This document shows positions 1 to 5,182 of a stretch of 5,887 bases of DNA, one piece after another. This stretch comes from CAYPZU01 sp964415395 (GTDB taxonomy: Bacteria > Chlamydiota > Chlamydiia > Chlamydiales > SM23-39): assembly GCA_964415395.1 (NCBI GenBank), contig CAYPZU010000102.1, positions 1 through 5,887 of the forward strand, read 5' to 3'. The position numbers were made by a program, and so were the translations under genes. The notes under the pieces are model-generated. The model worked only from the letters and a program-made list of their open reading frames with translations, was not told where the DNA came from and made no database searches. Within the stretch, counting starts at the first letter, position 1; the number at the start of each line of letters is the position of its first letter.

Positions 1-945
1 AGGTTTCAGCCCGACGAATTTCAGCCCAAACTTCCCTTCCTGTAAATCAGCTTGAAGGTGCATCCAGACCTCGGGCGCAGCGGCCAGGCGGGTCCACCCG
101 GTCATGAACGACCCGTCGGGCTGCCGGTCGATTCCAAAACTCTCCAGATTGCCGAGAGGAAAGCCCTGCGGCCCCATCGCCCGGATCTCCACATCTTTCG
201 AGCGGAAGACTCCGAGTGAAGTCCCGAAACCGCAAAGGGTCATGGCGGCGGCTTTCTCCGCGCTCCTAAAATAGCCGAGGCCCAAATAGGGATCGGCCCA
301 TGCATCTTTTGAATTCCCGATTGGCTCGAGTTTGGGCCCCAGTTTTGCTAAAGCCAAAAAGAACGGATCGACAGGCCCTGGAGCCTTTTTCAGAAATGAT
401 GCGGAAAGCCTCTCATCTCCCACAGCACGGCAAAAAAGGGAAAAAGATAAATACGCTTCCGACTCGTCAAATTCATCCTCGCGGCTCCAAAGAGAGAAAA
501 AGGGAAATTCCTGGATCCATCCCATGAGCCAGGCGGCAAGACTGTTCGCTTCCTCTTCTTTTCCGATCAGTTTCCAGAGAAGCGCCATCTGGCACGCTTC
601 AGGCAAGTGGGGAATTCTCCCATTTTTCCATCCGCATCCGCTTTCGGGAAGGGCTGCCCCAGAGGGCAATTGCGCGGGAATAAAGGGGCGTTTCGAACCT
701 ATGAGGGCTTCAAGGGCTGCTAGAGGCTGGAAGGTTTTGCTGTCTGTCGAAGGGCTCGGCTCTCCGTTTAAGACGGATCGGCCCCAGGCGCTCCGCAAGA
801 CGCGGTACTCAGAACGCGGTGAAAAAACGAGAGGCTGGCTTGAGCCAGCCTCTTGCATACAGCCTGCCTGAAAGCGCTCATCCCAGGGATCCTCTCCCGA
901 TTGGGTTTTCGCAAGGTTGGAGAGGGAGATGGGCGGAGTTTCCAT
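1..945 (-). CDS. Unrecognised protein of at least 315 residues (CT266-like by position), C-terminus beyond the left edge
   Basis: Reading the minus strand from an ATG at 945, the frame stays open for 315 codons to base 1, so the C-terminus is outside the window. An in-frame TGA lies a short way upstream, and 945 is the first ATG after it. The ribosome site is weak (AGG four bases before the ATG). The IHF/HU stop is only 20 bp upstream, which suggests co-transcription. Residues 1-20 look disordered. Residues 115-205 are probably helical and rich in Trp and Phe (MALLWKLIGKEEEANSL, AAWLMGWIQEFPFFSLW). Residues 235-315 look beta-rich (GTSLGVFRSKDVEIRAMGP). No signal peptide or membrane segment is evident. 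The position after an IHF gene matches, from memory, CT266 after CT267 in Chlamydia. The helical-then-beta layout faintly recalls polysaccharide-lyase folds, but I see no catalytic motif and assign no function. A terminator-like hairpin falls at about codons 31-42, so a later start is possible. Confidence 0.75.
   Translation of the reverse strand, partial: METPPISLSNLAKTQSGEDPWDERFQAGCMQEAGSSQPLVFSPRSEYRVLRSAWGRSVLNGEPSPSTDSKTFQPLAALEALIGSKRPFIPAQLPSGAALPESGCGWKNGRIPHLPEACQMALLWKLIGKEEEANSLAAWLMGWIQEFPFFSLWSREDEFDESEAYLSFSLFCRAVGDERLSASFLKKAPGPVDPFFLALAKLGPKLEPIGNSKDAWADPYLGLGYFRSAEKAAAMTLCGFGTSLGVFRSKDVEIRAMGPQGFPLGNLESFGIDRQPDGSFMTGWTRLAAAPEVWMHLQADLQEGKFGLKFVGLKP
822..853 (-). terminator. 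Intrinsic-terminator-like hairpin inside the 5' part of an open frame
   Basis: The arms 830-840 (AGAGGCTGGCT) and 843-853 (AGCCAGCCTCT) are perfect 11-base reverse complements around a 2-base centre. This gives a 10-bp GC-rich stem with a 4-base loop. On the minus strand the stem is followed by CG and then six T (complement of 822-827). This is textbook intrinsic-terminator form in the leftward direction, the direction of the IHF/HU gene ending at 966. It lies 113 bp past that stop but within the next reading frame, so it would either end IHF/HU transcription or act only when ribosomes fail to cover it. The structure is plain in the sequence; the function is inferred. Confidence 0.65.
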
Positions 946-965
946 AGAACCTGGATTTGCAGGTA

Positions 966-1250
966 CTATTCAATAAGTTTGCGCATTTTCTTACCAGGGG
1001 TAAATTTTACCGCTTTGCGCGCAGGGATCACAATTGGGACAGCCGCATTTTTTGGGTTGCGTCCGATTTTCTGTTTTCTTTCGACGACTTCAAATACGCC
1101 AAAATCGCGGAACTCAAGACGGTCTCCCTGCGACAGCGTGTCTGTCATTGCGTCAAGGAAAGCCTGAATGACATTCCGGACATCGTTAGGATGCAATCCT
1201 TTCGTTTGCGAAATGTTTTGGATCAGCTTCTTTTTTGTGACCGTAGACAT
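966..1250 (-). CDS. IHF/HU-family DNA-binding protein (nucleoid-associated)
   Basis: A 94-residue protein of the HU/IHF family, whose members dimerise, bind the DNA minor groove and bend DNA in nucleoid compaction, transcription and replication. Residues 1-45 fit the helical dimerisation half (KKKLIQNISQTKGLHPNDV, then a helix to DTLSQGD). RDFGVFEVVERK (48-59) fits the central sheet. GRNPKN (63-68) is the signature at the tip of the DNA-binding arm, including the intercalating proline. IPARKAVKFTPGKKMRKLIE (75-94) is the typical C-terminal strand and helix. The start at 1250 is chosen because AAAGGAG lies seven bases upstream and the family begins just there; the frame is open further up to 1418 without support. 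Chlamydial orthologues are annotated himD/ihfA (CT267 from memory), but alpha versus beta IHF versus HU cannot be decided here. The stop is 20 bp before the next gene. Confidence 0.93.
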   Translation of the reverse strand: MSTVTKKKLIQNISQTKGLHPNDVRNVIQAFLDAMTDTLSQGDRLEFRDFGVFEVVERKQKIGRNPKNAAVPIVIPARKAVKFTPGKKMRKLIE

Positions 1251-1257
1251 ATCAAGG

Positions 1258-1264
1258 CTCCTTT
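1258..1264 (-). promoter_or_regulatory. Strong Shine-Dalgarno site that fixes the IHF/HU start
   Basis: On the minus strand this reads AAAGGAG and ends seven bases before the ATG at 1250. It is the best ribosome site in the window and rules against the longer open frames starting at 1286 or 1418, which have none. Confidence 0.85.
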
Positions 1265-1301
1265 CTTGGCGTGGCAAATTTGACATTTCTTGTTGATTTT
1301 C

Positions 1302-1418
1302 AGACAAGGCGTTTGTCTCCTTTCTTAGGATGCGGACGAATCCCAAATGCGTCCGGAGAACCCACCCTAAATTTTTCCCTTTCACCGCCCGTAGAGGCTT
1401 ACATGTGAAGAGGTTCAC
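1302..1418 (-). other. Hairpin-rich 5' leader of the IHF/HU gene
   Basis: Three inverted repeats lie between the putative promoter and the IHF/HU gene. They are GTGAA/TTCAC with a 4-base loop (1405-1418), CGGACG/CGTCCG with an 11-base loop (1333-1355), and AGACAA/TTGTCT with a 5-base loop (1302-1318). If transcription starts near 1418, the untranslated leader is about 168 bases and begins with the first hairpin. None is followed by a T-run in the leftward direction, so they do not look like terminators. I do not recognise a riboswitch. The frame here is open but lacks coding support. Confidence 0.4.
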
Positions 1419-1424
1419 GAGTTC

Positions 1425-1452
1425 AAAATAGCGATTGCTGATTATTTTTCAA
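1425..1452 (-). promoter_or_regulatory. Candidate sigma70-type promoter for the IHF/HU gene
   Basis: On the minus strand a -35-like TTGAAA (1447-1452) is separated by 16 bp from a -10-like TATTTT (1425-1430), in an AT-rich stretch just after the tyrS stop. It would start transcription near 1418. No convincing terminator separates tyrS from this point, so IHF/HU could also receive read-through from tyrS. The boxes are imperfect matches to the housekeeping consensus. Confidence 0.4.
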
Positions 1453-1483
1453 ATCAATTTTTATTTAGAGAAGGAAAGAACCG

Positions 1484-2764
1484 TTAGCTTTTTACAACGG
1501 TGATGAGCATTCGCTTCTTTTTACCGGCGCTCAAAAGAAGATACGAACCGTCTATGAGGTCTGAAGAGGCAATAGAATGAGCGGGATCGGAAACGCGCTC
1601 GTTGTTGAGATACGCGCCGCCGTTTTTCACGAGGCGCACACCTTCCGATTTGCTGGGAACGAGATCTACGCGCGCAGCGACATCGACGAATTTCTGACCA
1701 ACGACTTCATCGAATCCAAGCGATGCGTTCGGCATATCGGAAGCCAGCTCTCTCAAAACTGCGCCGCTCAAAACGGCCTGGCTGCCTGGAGCGATCCCCT
1801 CCGTTACGCGCAGAGCGGCGTCGAGCCCTTCCTGCCCATGCACGAACCGGGTGATTTCTTCCGCGAGTTTTTTNNNNNNNNNNGAATTCGGAGCGTACCC
1901 AGGGAGCTGCATCGCTTTTTCCAATTCGCTGATCTCGGCCATATCGACAAAAGTCAATACTTTCAACAGACGGATCACATCAGCGTCGGGTACGCGGACG
2001 AGATATTGATAAAACTGGTATGGAGAGAGTTTTTCGCTGGAGAGCCAAACGGCGCCCTCTTCCGATTTACCGAATTTTTTTCCATCGCTCCGCGTCAAAA
2101 GCGGCCACGTGACCCCGTAAATGGGATCTCCGCCGAGCTTCCGGTTGTATTCGATGCCCGAAGTGATATTCCCCCACTGGTCGCTTCCGCCGAGCTGGAC
2201 AGTTACGCCATGCTTTTGGCAGAGATGATAAAAATCATATCCCTGGAGGATCTGATAAGTGAATTCGGTGTAGCTTAAACCTTCGTCCGACTGGAGGCGG
2301 GTGCGGACCATCTCTTTTCCGAGCATCGGCCCCATTCGGAACTGCTTGCCCACGTCTCTCAGGAAATCGACAAGAGTAAAGGCGCCAAGCCAATCGTTAT
2401 TGTTCAGAACGACCGGTTTGGGTCCCGAAGAAAACTGAAGGATCTTATGGAAAAATTCGCCGATCTTTCCGACGTTATGATTCAGCGTTGCATCATCGAG
2501 GAGAGGTCTTTCGGCGCTCTTGCCCGAGGGATCGCCGATCCGCCCTGTGGCGCCGCCGAGAATCACGACAGGCGTGTGGCCGCAGCGCTGGAACCAGGCA
2601 AGAGCCATGATTCCCACAAGATTGCCCAGGTGGAGGCTGTCAGCAGTTGGATCAAACCCTACATAGGCTTTGAGAGGGCGCTTCGCTTTTTCCAAAAGCT
2701 CTTCGGGATGGGTCATCTGTTCGATGAATCCCCTCTCCATGAGCACGTCGATGATGTTTTTCAT
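1484..2764 (-). CDS. tyrS: Tyrosyl-tRNA synthetase
   Basis: Class I synthetase that activates tyrosine with ATP and charges tRNA-Tyr in the cytoplasm, acting as a dimer. The 426-residue length fits the bacterial family. VGFDPTADSLHLGN (35-48) carries the HIGH motif as HLGN. GGATGRIGDPSGKS (70-83), YTEFTYQILQGYDFYHL (165-181) and QLGGSDQWGN (190-199) are the tyrosine-pocket motifs, and KFGKS (230-234) is the KMSKS loop. The last 65 or so residues form an S4 RNA-binding domain (VDLVPSKSEGVRLVKNGGAY). The start at 2764 fits the family N-terminus but is preceded by TTTTTTCC with no Shine-Dalgarno; the next Met, at 2740, is no better. A ten-N assembly gap falls in codons 294-297. The flanking frames agree, so the gene is probably intact. 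It lies 32 bp after the small upstream gene, probably in one transcript with it. Confidence 0.97.
   Translation of the reverse strand: MKNIIDVLMERGFIEQMTHPEELLEKAKRPLKAYVGFDPTADSLHLGNLVGIMALAWFQRCGHTPVVILGGATGRIGDPSGKSAERPLLDDATLNHNVGKIGEFFHKILQFSSGPKPVVLNNNDWLGAFTLVDFLRDVGKQFRMGPMLGKEMVRTRLQSDEGLSYTEFTYQILQGYDFYHLCQKHGVTVQLGGSDQWGNITSGIEYNRKLGGDPIYGVTWPLLTRSDGKKFGKSEEGAVWLSSEKLSPYQFYQYLVRVPDADVIRLLKVLTFVDMAEISELEKAMQLPGYAPNXXXXKKLAEEITRFVHGQEGLDAALRVTEGIAPGSQAVLSGAVLRELASDMPNASLGFDEVVGQKFVDVAARVDLVPSKSEGVRLVKNGGAYLNNERVSDPAHSIASSDLIDGSYLLLSAGKKKRMLITVVKS
1874..1883. other. Assembly gap (ten N) inside tyrS
   Basis: A run of exactly ten N, a common scaffold placeholder, sits between the Asn of APN and the KKLAEE motif. 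The first affected codon reads TCN on the coding strand, so it is Ser whatever the base. Three further codons are unknown. The true gap length may differ from ten. Confidence 0.95.
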
Positions 2765-2796
2765 GGAAAAAAGAGTAGCTTGGAAAACGTTTTAAA

Positions 2797-3126
2797 TCAA
2801 GGCTTCGGATGCTCGAACGCTTTGCCCAGATGCTGCATGTCTTCTTTCAGCTTTTCAGCGAACTGCTGCACTTTCCGGCTTAAAACCGCTGCGTCTTTGT
2901 TCTGGTTGAAAAGCTCAATTTTTTCCTTGATCGGAACGCGGTGCTTCGCATTGTCGGCAATCCATTTATGGATTTTATCGACAGCCTCGGCGATCGCCTT
3001 CGGAGTGATCTGCAGTTTTTCTTCTTCCCACTGCTTGAGGAGTTTTTCCCGTGCCCTGCGCGTCTTCAAGCTCTCGGGGGCTAAAGGCCTTTCATCGGCC
3101 AAATGTTTATCGTCAGCTAAGCTCAT
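2797..3126 (-). CDS. Small charged helical protein, function unknown
   Basis: A 109-residue protein I do not recognise. It has no cysteine, no signal peptide and no membrane segment. Residues 1-20 are acidic and probably disordered. About 21-38 form a highly charged helix (TRRAREKLLKQWEEEK), and 40-60 and 66-105 look like further amphipathic helices (RKVQQFAEKLKEDMQHLGKA), so a small helical bundle or short coiled coil is plausible. The start at 3126 is supported by GAGG five bases upstream. The TGA stop lies 32 bp before tyrS on the same strand, which suggests a shared transcript. The gap holds only a short palindrome (AAAACGTTTT, 2784-2793) and no terminator. A structural or chaperone-like role would be a guess; no function is assigned. 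Confidence 0.8.
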   Translation of the reverse strand: MSLADDKHLADERPLAPESLKTRRAREKLLKQWEEEKLQITPKAIAEAVDKIHKWIADNAKHRVPIKEKIELFNQNKDAAVLSRKVQQFAEKLKEDMQHLGKAFEHPKP

Positions 3127-3231
3127 GGGAACCTCAGTTGCTCGGTATTCCTATCCGCGTCGGCAACAATACTAAAATTTGATTTAAAGATCTAGTAGAA
3201 ATGTTTCCACTAAATATTCTACCATTAAGCT
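3127..3231. promoter_or_regulatory. Divergent intergenic region with an inverted repeat
   Basis: This 105-bp region lies between the leftward block and rpiA and must hold at least one promoter each way. The part next to rpiA is AT-rich. A perfect inverted repeat, GTAGAA (3195-3200) and TTCTAC (3217-3222), has arms 22 bp apart centre to centre, about two helical turns, as in many repressor operators. GAAA/TTTC (3198-3207) nests inside it. Leftward, TAGTAT (complement of 3169-3174) could be a -10 box without a good -35. Rightward, TTGATT (3179-3184) could be a -35 without a good -10. Only the repeat is solid. Confidence 0.4.
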
Positions 3232-3912
3232 ATGTCTATGGAAGAAGCAAAACGGGCCTCCGGGCGCAAAGCCGCCGAGCTGATTGAAAGCGGAATGATC
3301 GTAGGACTCGGCACAGGATCTACTGCCGCCTGTTTCATCGAGGCGCTCATTGAGCGGTGCAGAAACGGCCTCAAAATCGAAGCCGCAGCCAGCTCCCGCG
3401 CCTCAACTGATCAGGCTCAAAAAGGGGGCATCCAGGTCGTCGACCTAAACTCCCTATCCCGCATCGACATCACAGTCGATGGAGCCGACGAGATCGATCC
3501 CCTGAAACGGATGATCAAAGGAGGCGGCGGGGCGCATGTCAGGGAGAAAATCCTCGCTGCTGCAAGCGGCGAGATGGTCGTGATCATCGACGAGAGCAAA
3601 CAAGTGCCTTCGGTAGGGCGAACCAAACTTCCCATCGAAGTTCTCTTTTACGGCTCCCCTTCGACCCGAAAGAAAATCGAAGATCTGGGCTACACAGGAA
3701 AGTGGAGAGCGAACCCGGACGGAACATTTTTTATTTCTGAAAACGGAAATTTGATCTTCGACATCCGGTTCGATTCCCCTCCCCTCTCGCCTGAAGAAGT
3801 CCATGAGAGAATCATCCGCATTCCCGGAGTCGTCGACACGGGATTTTTCTTCGGGCTAGCTGGCCGGGTGATCGTGGGCCGATTCGATGGCTCCGCAGAG
3901 ATCCTGCTTTAG
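3232..3912 (+). CDS. rpiA: Ribose-5-phosphate isomerase A
   Basis: Interconverts ribose 5-phosphate and ribulose 5-phosphate in the non-oxidative pentose phosphate pathway, supplying ribose for nucleotides; cytoplasmic. At 226 residues it matches RpiA (about 220) and not the unrelated RpiB. GLGTGSTA (25-32) is the phosphate-binding loop. DGADEID (83-89) and KGGGGA (96-101) line the active site. Glu105 in HVREK corresponds to the catalytic Glu103 of E. coli, and Lys123 in DESK to Lys121; all key residues are present. The start at 3232 has no Shine-Dalgarno, and a second in-frame ATG follows two codons later, so either may be used. The 3' end overlaps the kinase gene on the other strand by 57 bp. 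Confidence 0.97.
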   Translation: MSMEEAKRASGRKAAELIESGMIVGLGTGSTAACFIEALIERCRNGLKIEAAASSRASTDQAQKGGIQVVDLNSLSRIDITVDGADEIDPLKRMIKGGGGAHVREKILAAASGEMVVIIDESKQVPSVGRTKLPIEVLFYGSPSTRKKIEDLGYTGKWRANPDGTFFISENGNLIFDIRFDSPPLSPEEVHERIIRIPGVVDTGFFFGLAGRVIVGRFDGSAEILL

Positions 3913-4827
3913 AAGACCCTCGAGCAGCTTCTCCGCCGCTGCCAACCCCATCCGGCCGGCCGGATCCCGCGCCGTCAGTTTTTTTAACGCATCCTGAAAG
4001 ATCTCCTCCCCTCTTTCTTTAGGCGCCGGAGAATCCTTTCCTGGAAATTTTCCGTAAAAGATCCGATAGAGCAGAACGCCGAATGAATACGCATCGTCCG
4101 CAGGCGAGAAAGGATCGGCTCCGATAAATCTCTGCGGCGACGCATACTGGAGCGTCCCCCGCGAAGCGTCTCCGCTCGGCGCGGCGCCCTCTTTTCTCGC
4201 CAAACCGAGATCGCAGAGCACAGCTTTTAAATCAGCAAAGACACGGATGTTCTGCAAATTGAGATCGCAATGGATCACCCCTCTCCGATGCAGATAGCGA
4301 AGCGCGCGGCAAATCTGGACGCCGATCTGCGCCGTTTCCTCAAGAGAAAAGGAGCGGACCTTAAGGGCCTCATGAAGATCGACGCCGCCGCATAGAGGCA
4401 TCAGAGCGGCAAGCATCTCCCGATGATAATAGAGAATTTTAACAGGAGAGAGGAGATTCGGGTGGCTCAAGCCGATCCCGAGCGGCTCTCCCTGATCTGG
4501 CCCGGTCGGTTTGATTTCCGAGAAGCGAAGAAGCTTGAGAGCAAAGCTTCCTGTCCGACTTGCAACTTCAAAGACGCGGCTCGTCGTCCCGCGGCCAAGC
4601 ATTTTGCCCAGCTCCCAATTCCTTCGGCGCATATACCCGGCCAAAGCGCGGCCAGCCCTCCGCCCCCGTTCCGTATTCACGGCATTGACCGTGCACAGAA
4701 CCCTTTCAAGATGCGGATCCCAGCGCTCTTTTTTCTTGCAGCGGGATGTAAAATAATCTTTTTCACATCTAGCGCCAGAAATAGAAGGTGAAATTTTAAT
4801 TAACATTTTAATACCGATTAATTTCAT
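3856..4827 (-). CDS. Divergent eukaryote-type Ser/Thr protein kinase
   Basis: A single kinase domain at about residues 71-308 with no membrane segment and no sensor domain, so probably cytoplasmic or exported. The glycine loop is LGRGTTSRV (77-85), the ATP-binding lysine is Lys98 (FALKLL), the catalytic loop HCDLNLQN (186-193) keeps Asp188 and Asn193, and the metal-binding Asp206 is in DLG. GTLQYASPQ (224-232) is the activation-segment end, DAYSFG (245-250) the helix-F motif, and DPAGR (288-292) the final arginine motif. Odd points: Asn190 replaces the usual Lys of the HRDLK motif, SPQ replaces APE, and the stretch between Lys98 and HPN (122-124) is short, which compresses helix C. Residues 1-70 are basic and unlike known domains. 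The start is uncertain: 4827 has no Shine-Dalgarno, and candidates at 4806 and 4632 are no better. The gene reads toward rpiA and overlaps its end. The substrate is unknown; weak activity or a pseudokinase is possible. Confidence 0.85.
   Translation of the reverse strand: MKLIGIKMLIKISPSISGARCEKDYFTSRCKKKERWDPHLERVLCTVNAVNTERGRRAGRALAGYMRRRNWELGKMLGRGTTSRVFEVASRTGSFALKLLRFSEIKPTGPDQGEPLGIGLSHPNLLSPVKILYYHREMLAALMPLCGGVDLHEALKVRSFSLEETAQIGVQICRALRYLHRRGVIHCDLNLQNIRVFADLKAVLCDLGLARKEGAAPSGDASRGTLQYASPQRFIGADPFSPADDAYSFGVLLYRIFYGKFPGKDSPAPKERGEEIFQDALKKLTARDPAGRMGLAAAEKLLEGLLKQDLCGAIESAHDHPAS
3957..3985 (+). terminator. Candidate rpiA terminator embedded in the kinase gene
   Basis: On the plus strand, 45 bp past the rpiA stop, CGGCCGG (3957-3963) can pair with 3967-3974 across a 3-base loop with one bulged C (3970). 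This gives a 7-bp GC-rich stem, followed after four bases by seven T (3979-3985). The sequence also encodes the conserved kinase segment LKKLTARDPAGR on the opposite strand, so coding constraint may account for part of the pattern. Confidence 0.4.
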
Positions 4828-4830
4828 TTT

Positions 4831-4859
4831 AATCTAATAAAGGATAGAATGAAATTCAA
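4831..4859 (-). promoter_or_regulatory. Candidate promoter for the kinase gene
   Basis: On the minus strand TTGAAT (4854-4859) and TAGATT (4831-4836) are separated by exactly 17 bp. A start six to seven bases past the -10 box falls at about 4824, inside the first ATG (4827-4825). If the promoter is real, translation must begin at a later codon or from a nearly leaderless message. Confidence 0.4.
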
Positions 4860-4870
4860 ATAAACCGAGG
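4845..4870 (+). promoter_or_regulatory. Possible -10 box and ribosome site for the small gene at 4877
   Basis: TAGAAT (4845-4850) is a fair -10 match with only a poor -35 (TTTCAT, 4822-4827, 17-bp spacing). GAGG at 4867-4870 lies six bases before the ATG at 4877 and is a good ribosome site that supports this start. The whole 49-bp gap to the kinase gene is AT-rich and serves both directions. Confidence 0.4.
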
Positions 4871-4876
4871 TATATT

Positions 4877-5182
4877 ATGATGATCCAATTTCCTCCGCCT
4901 GCAGCAATCGTTCAGCAAGCCCCAGCCCTTCCCTTTCCGGAAGTATACGCGCGGCTCAAAGCATGGAATCCGGAGCTGGATGTAGAAAAAATGAGAATCC
5001 AGATCGCCATGCCAGTTACCTGGAATGACGGATCTTTGGGCTGCGCCCTTGAAGGGCACTATTACACCCAGGCGCTCGTCCCCGGCTATCTATTTGTATT
5101 TGAAATCGACGGGCATAAATTAGAAGTGCACACGAACGAATCCATGAGCGCTATCGCAATCCCCGGCGTCGGCTTTATTTAG
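4877..5182 (+). CDS. Small protein of the SLGC/PGY/HTN motif family, function unknown
   Basis: A 101-residue protein. Its second half carries the spaced pattern TWNDGSLGC (48-56), YTQALVPGY (63-71) and EVHTN (83-87). I recognise this from a family of bacterial conserved hypothetical proteins whose consensus is roughly W-x-D-x-SLGC-P-x-PG, Y-x-Q-x-x-x-PGY and YHTN; family members I recall are usually secreted. Here there is no signal peptide. The N-terminus (residues 1-20) is Pro/Ala-rich, followed by a probable helix (PEVYARLKAWNPELDVEK) and then beta strands. Cys56 is the only cysteine. The canonical P-x-P after SLGC is replaced by ALE. The start at 4877 is supported by GAGG six bases upstream; a second ATG follows directly. 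The gene is divergent from the kinase, and its stop codon overlaps that of ptsH on the other strand. No biochemical role is known to me. Confidence 0.85.
   Translation: MMIQFPPPAAIVQQAPALPFPEVYARLKAWNPELDVEKMRIQIAMPVTWNDGSLGCALEGHYYTQALVPGYLFVFEIDGHKLEVHTNESMSAIAIPGVGFI

Noticed and set aside
47..235. Minus-strand open frame of 62 codons
   Set aside because: It is another frame within the 1-945 gene, is Arg/Gly/Pro-rich and has no start signal.
332..871. Plus-strand open frame of 179 codons
   Set aside because: It lies opposite the longer minus-strand frame (1-945), has no ribosome site, and its translation looks like low-quality out-of-frame sequence with no recognisable motif.
1251..1418. 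N-terminal extension of the IHF/HU protein to 150 residues
   Set aside because: The family starts near MSTVTKKKL, a strong Shine-Dalgarno precedes the ATG at 1250, and the upstream part has no ribosome site and contains hairpins.
1577..2278. Plus-strand open frame of 233 codons
   Set aside because: It is the exact antisense of tyrS, whose motifs are unmistakable on the other strand.
2447..3175. Plus-strand open frame of 242 codons
   Set aside because: It spans the antisense of both tyrS and the small upstream gene across a real intergenic gap, with no ribosome site or recognisable domain.
3454..3804. Minus-strand frame of 116 codons opposite rpiA
   Set aside because: It is antisense to conserved RpiA motifs and has no start signal.
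3950..3965. Perfect 16-bp palindrome ATCCGGCCGGCCGGAT, considered as a protein-binding or recombination site
   Set aside because: It encodes the conserved kinase DPAGR motif and consists of a simple CCGG pattern; it overlaps the terminator candidate listed separately.
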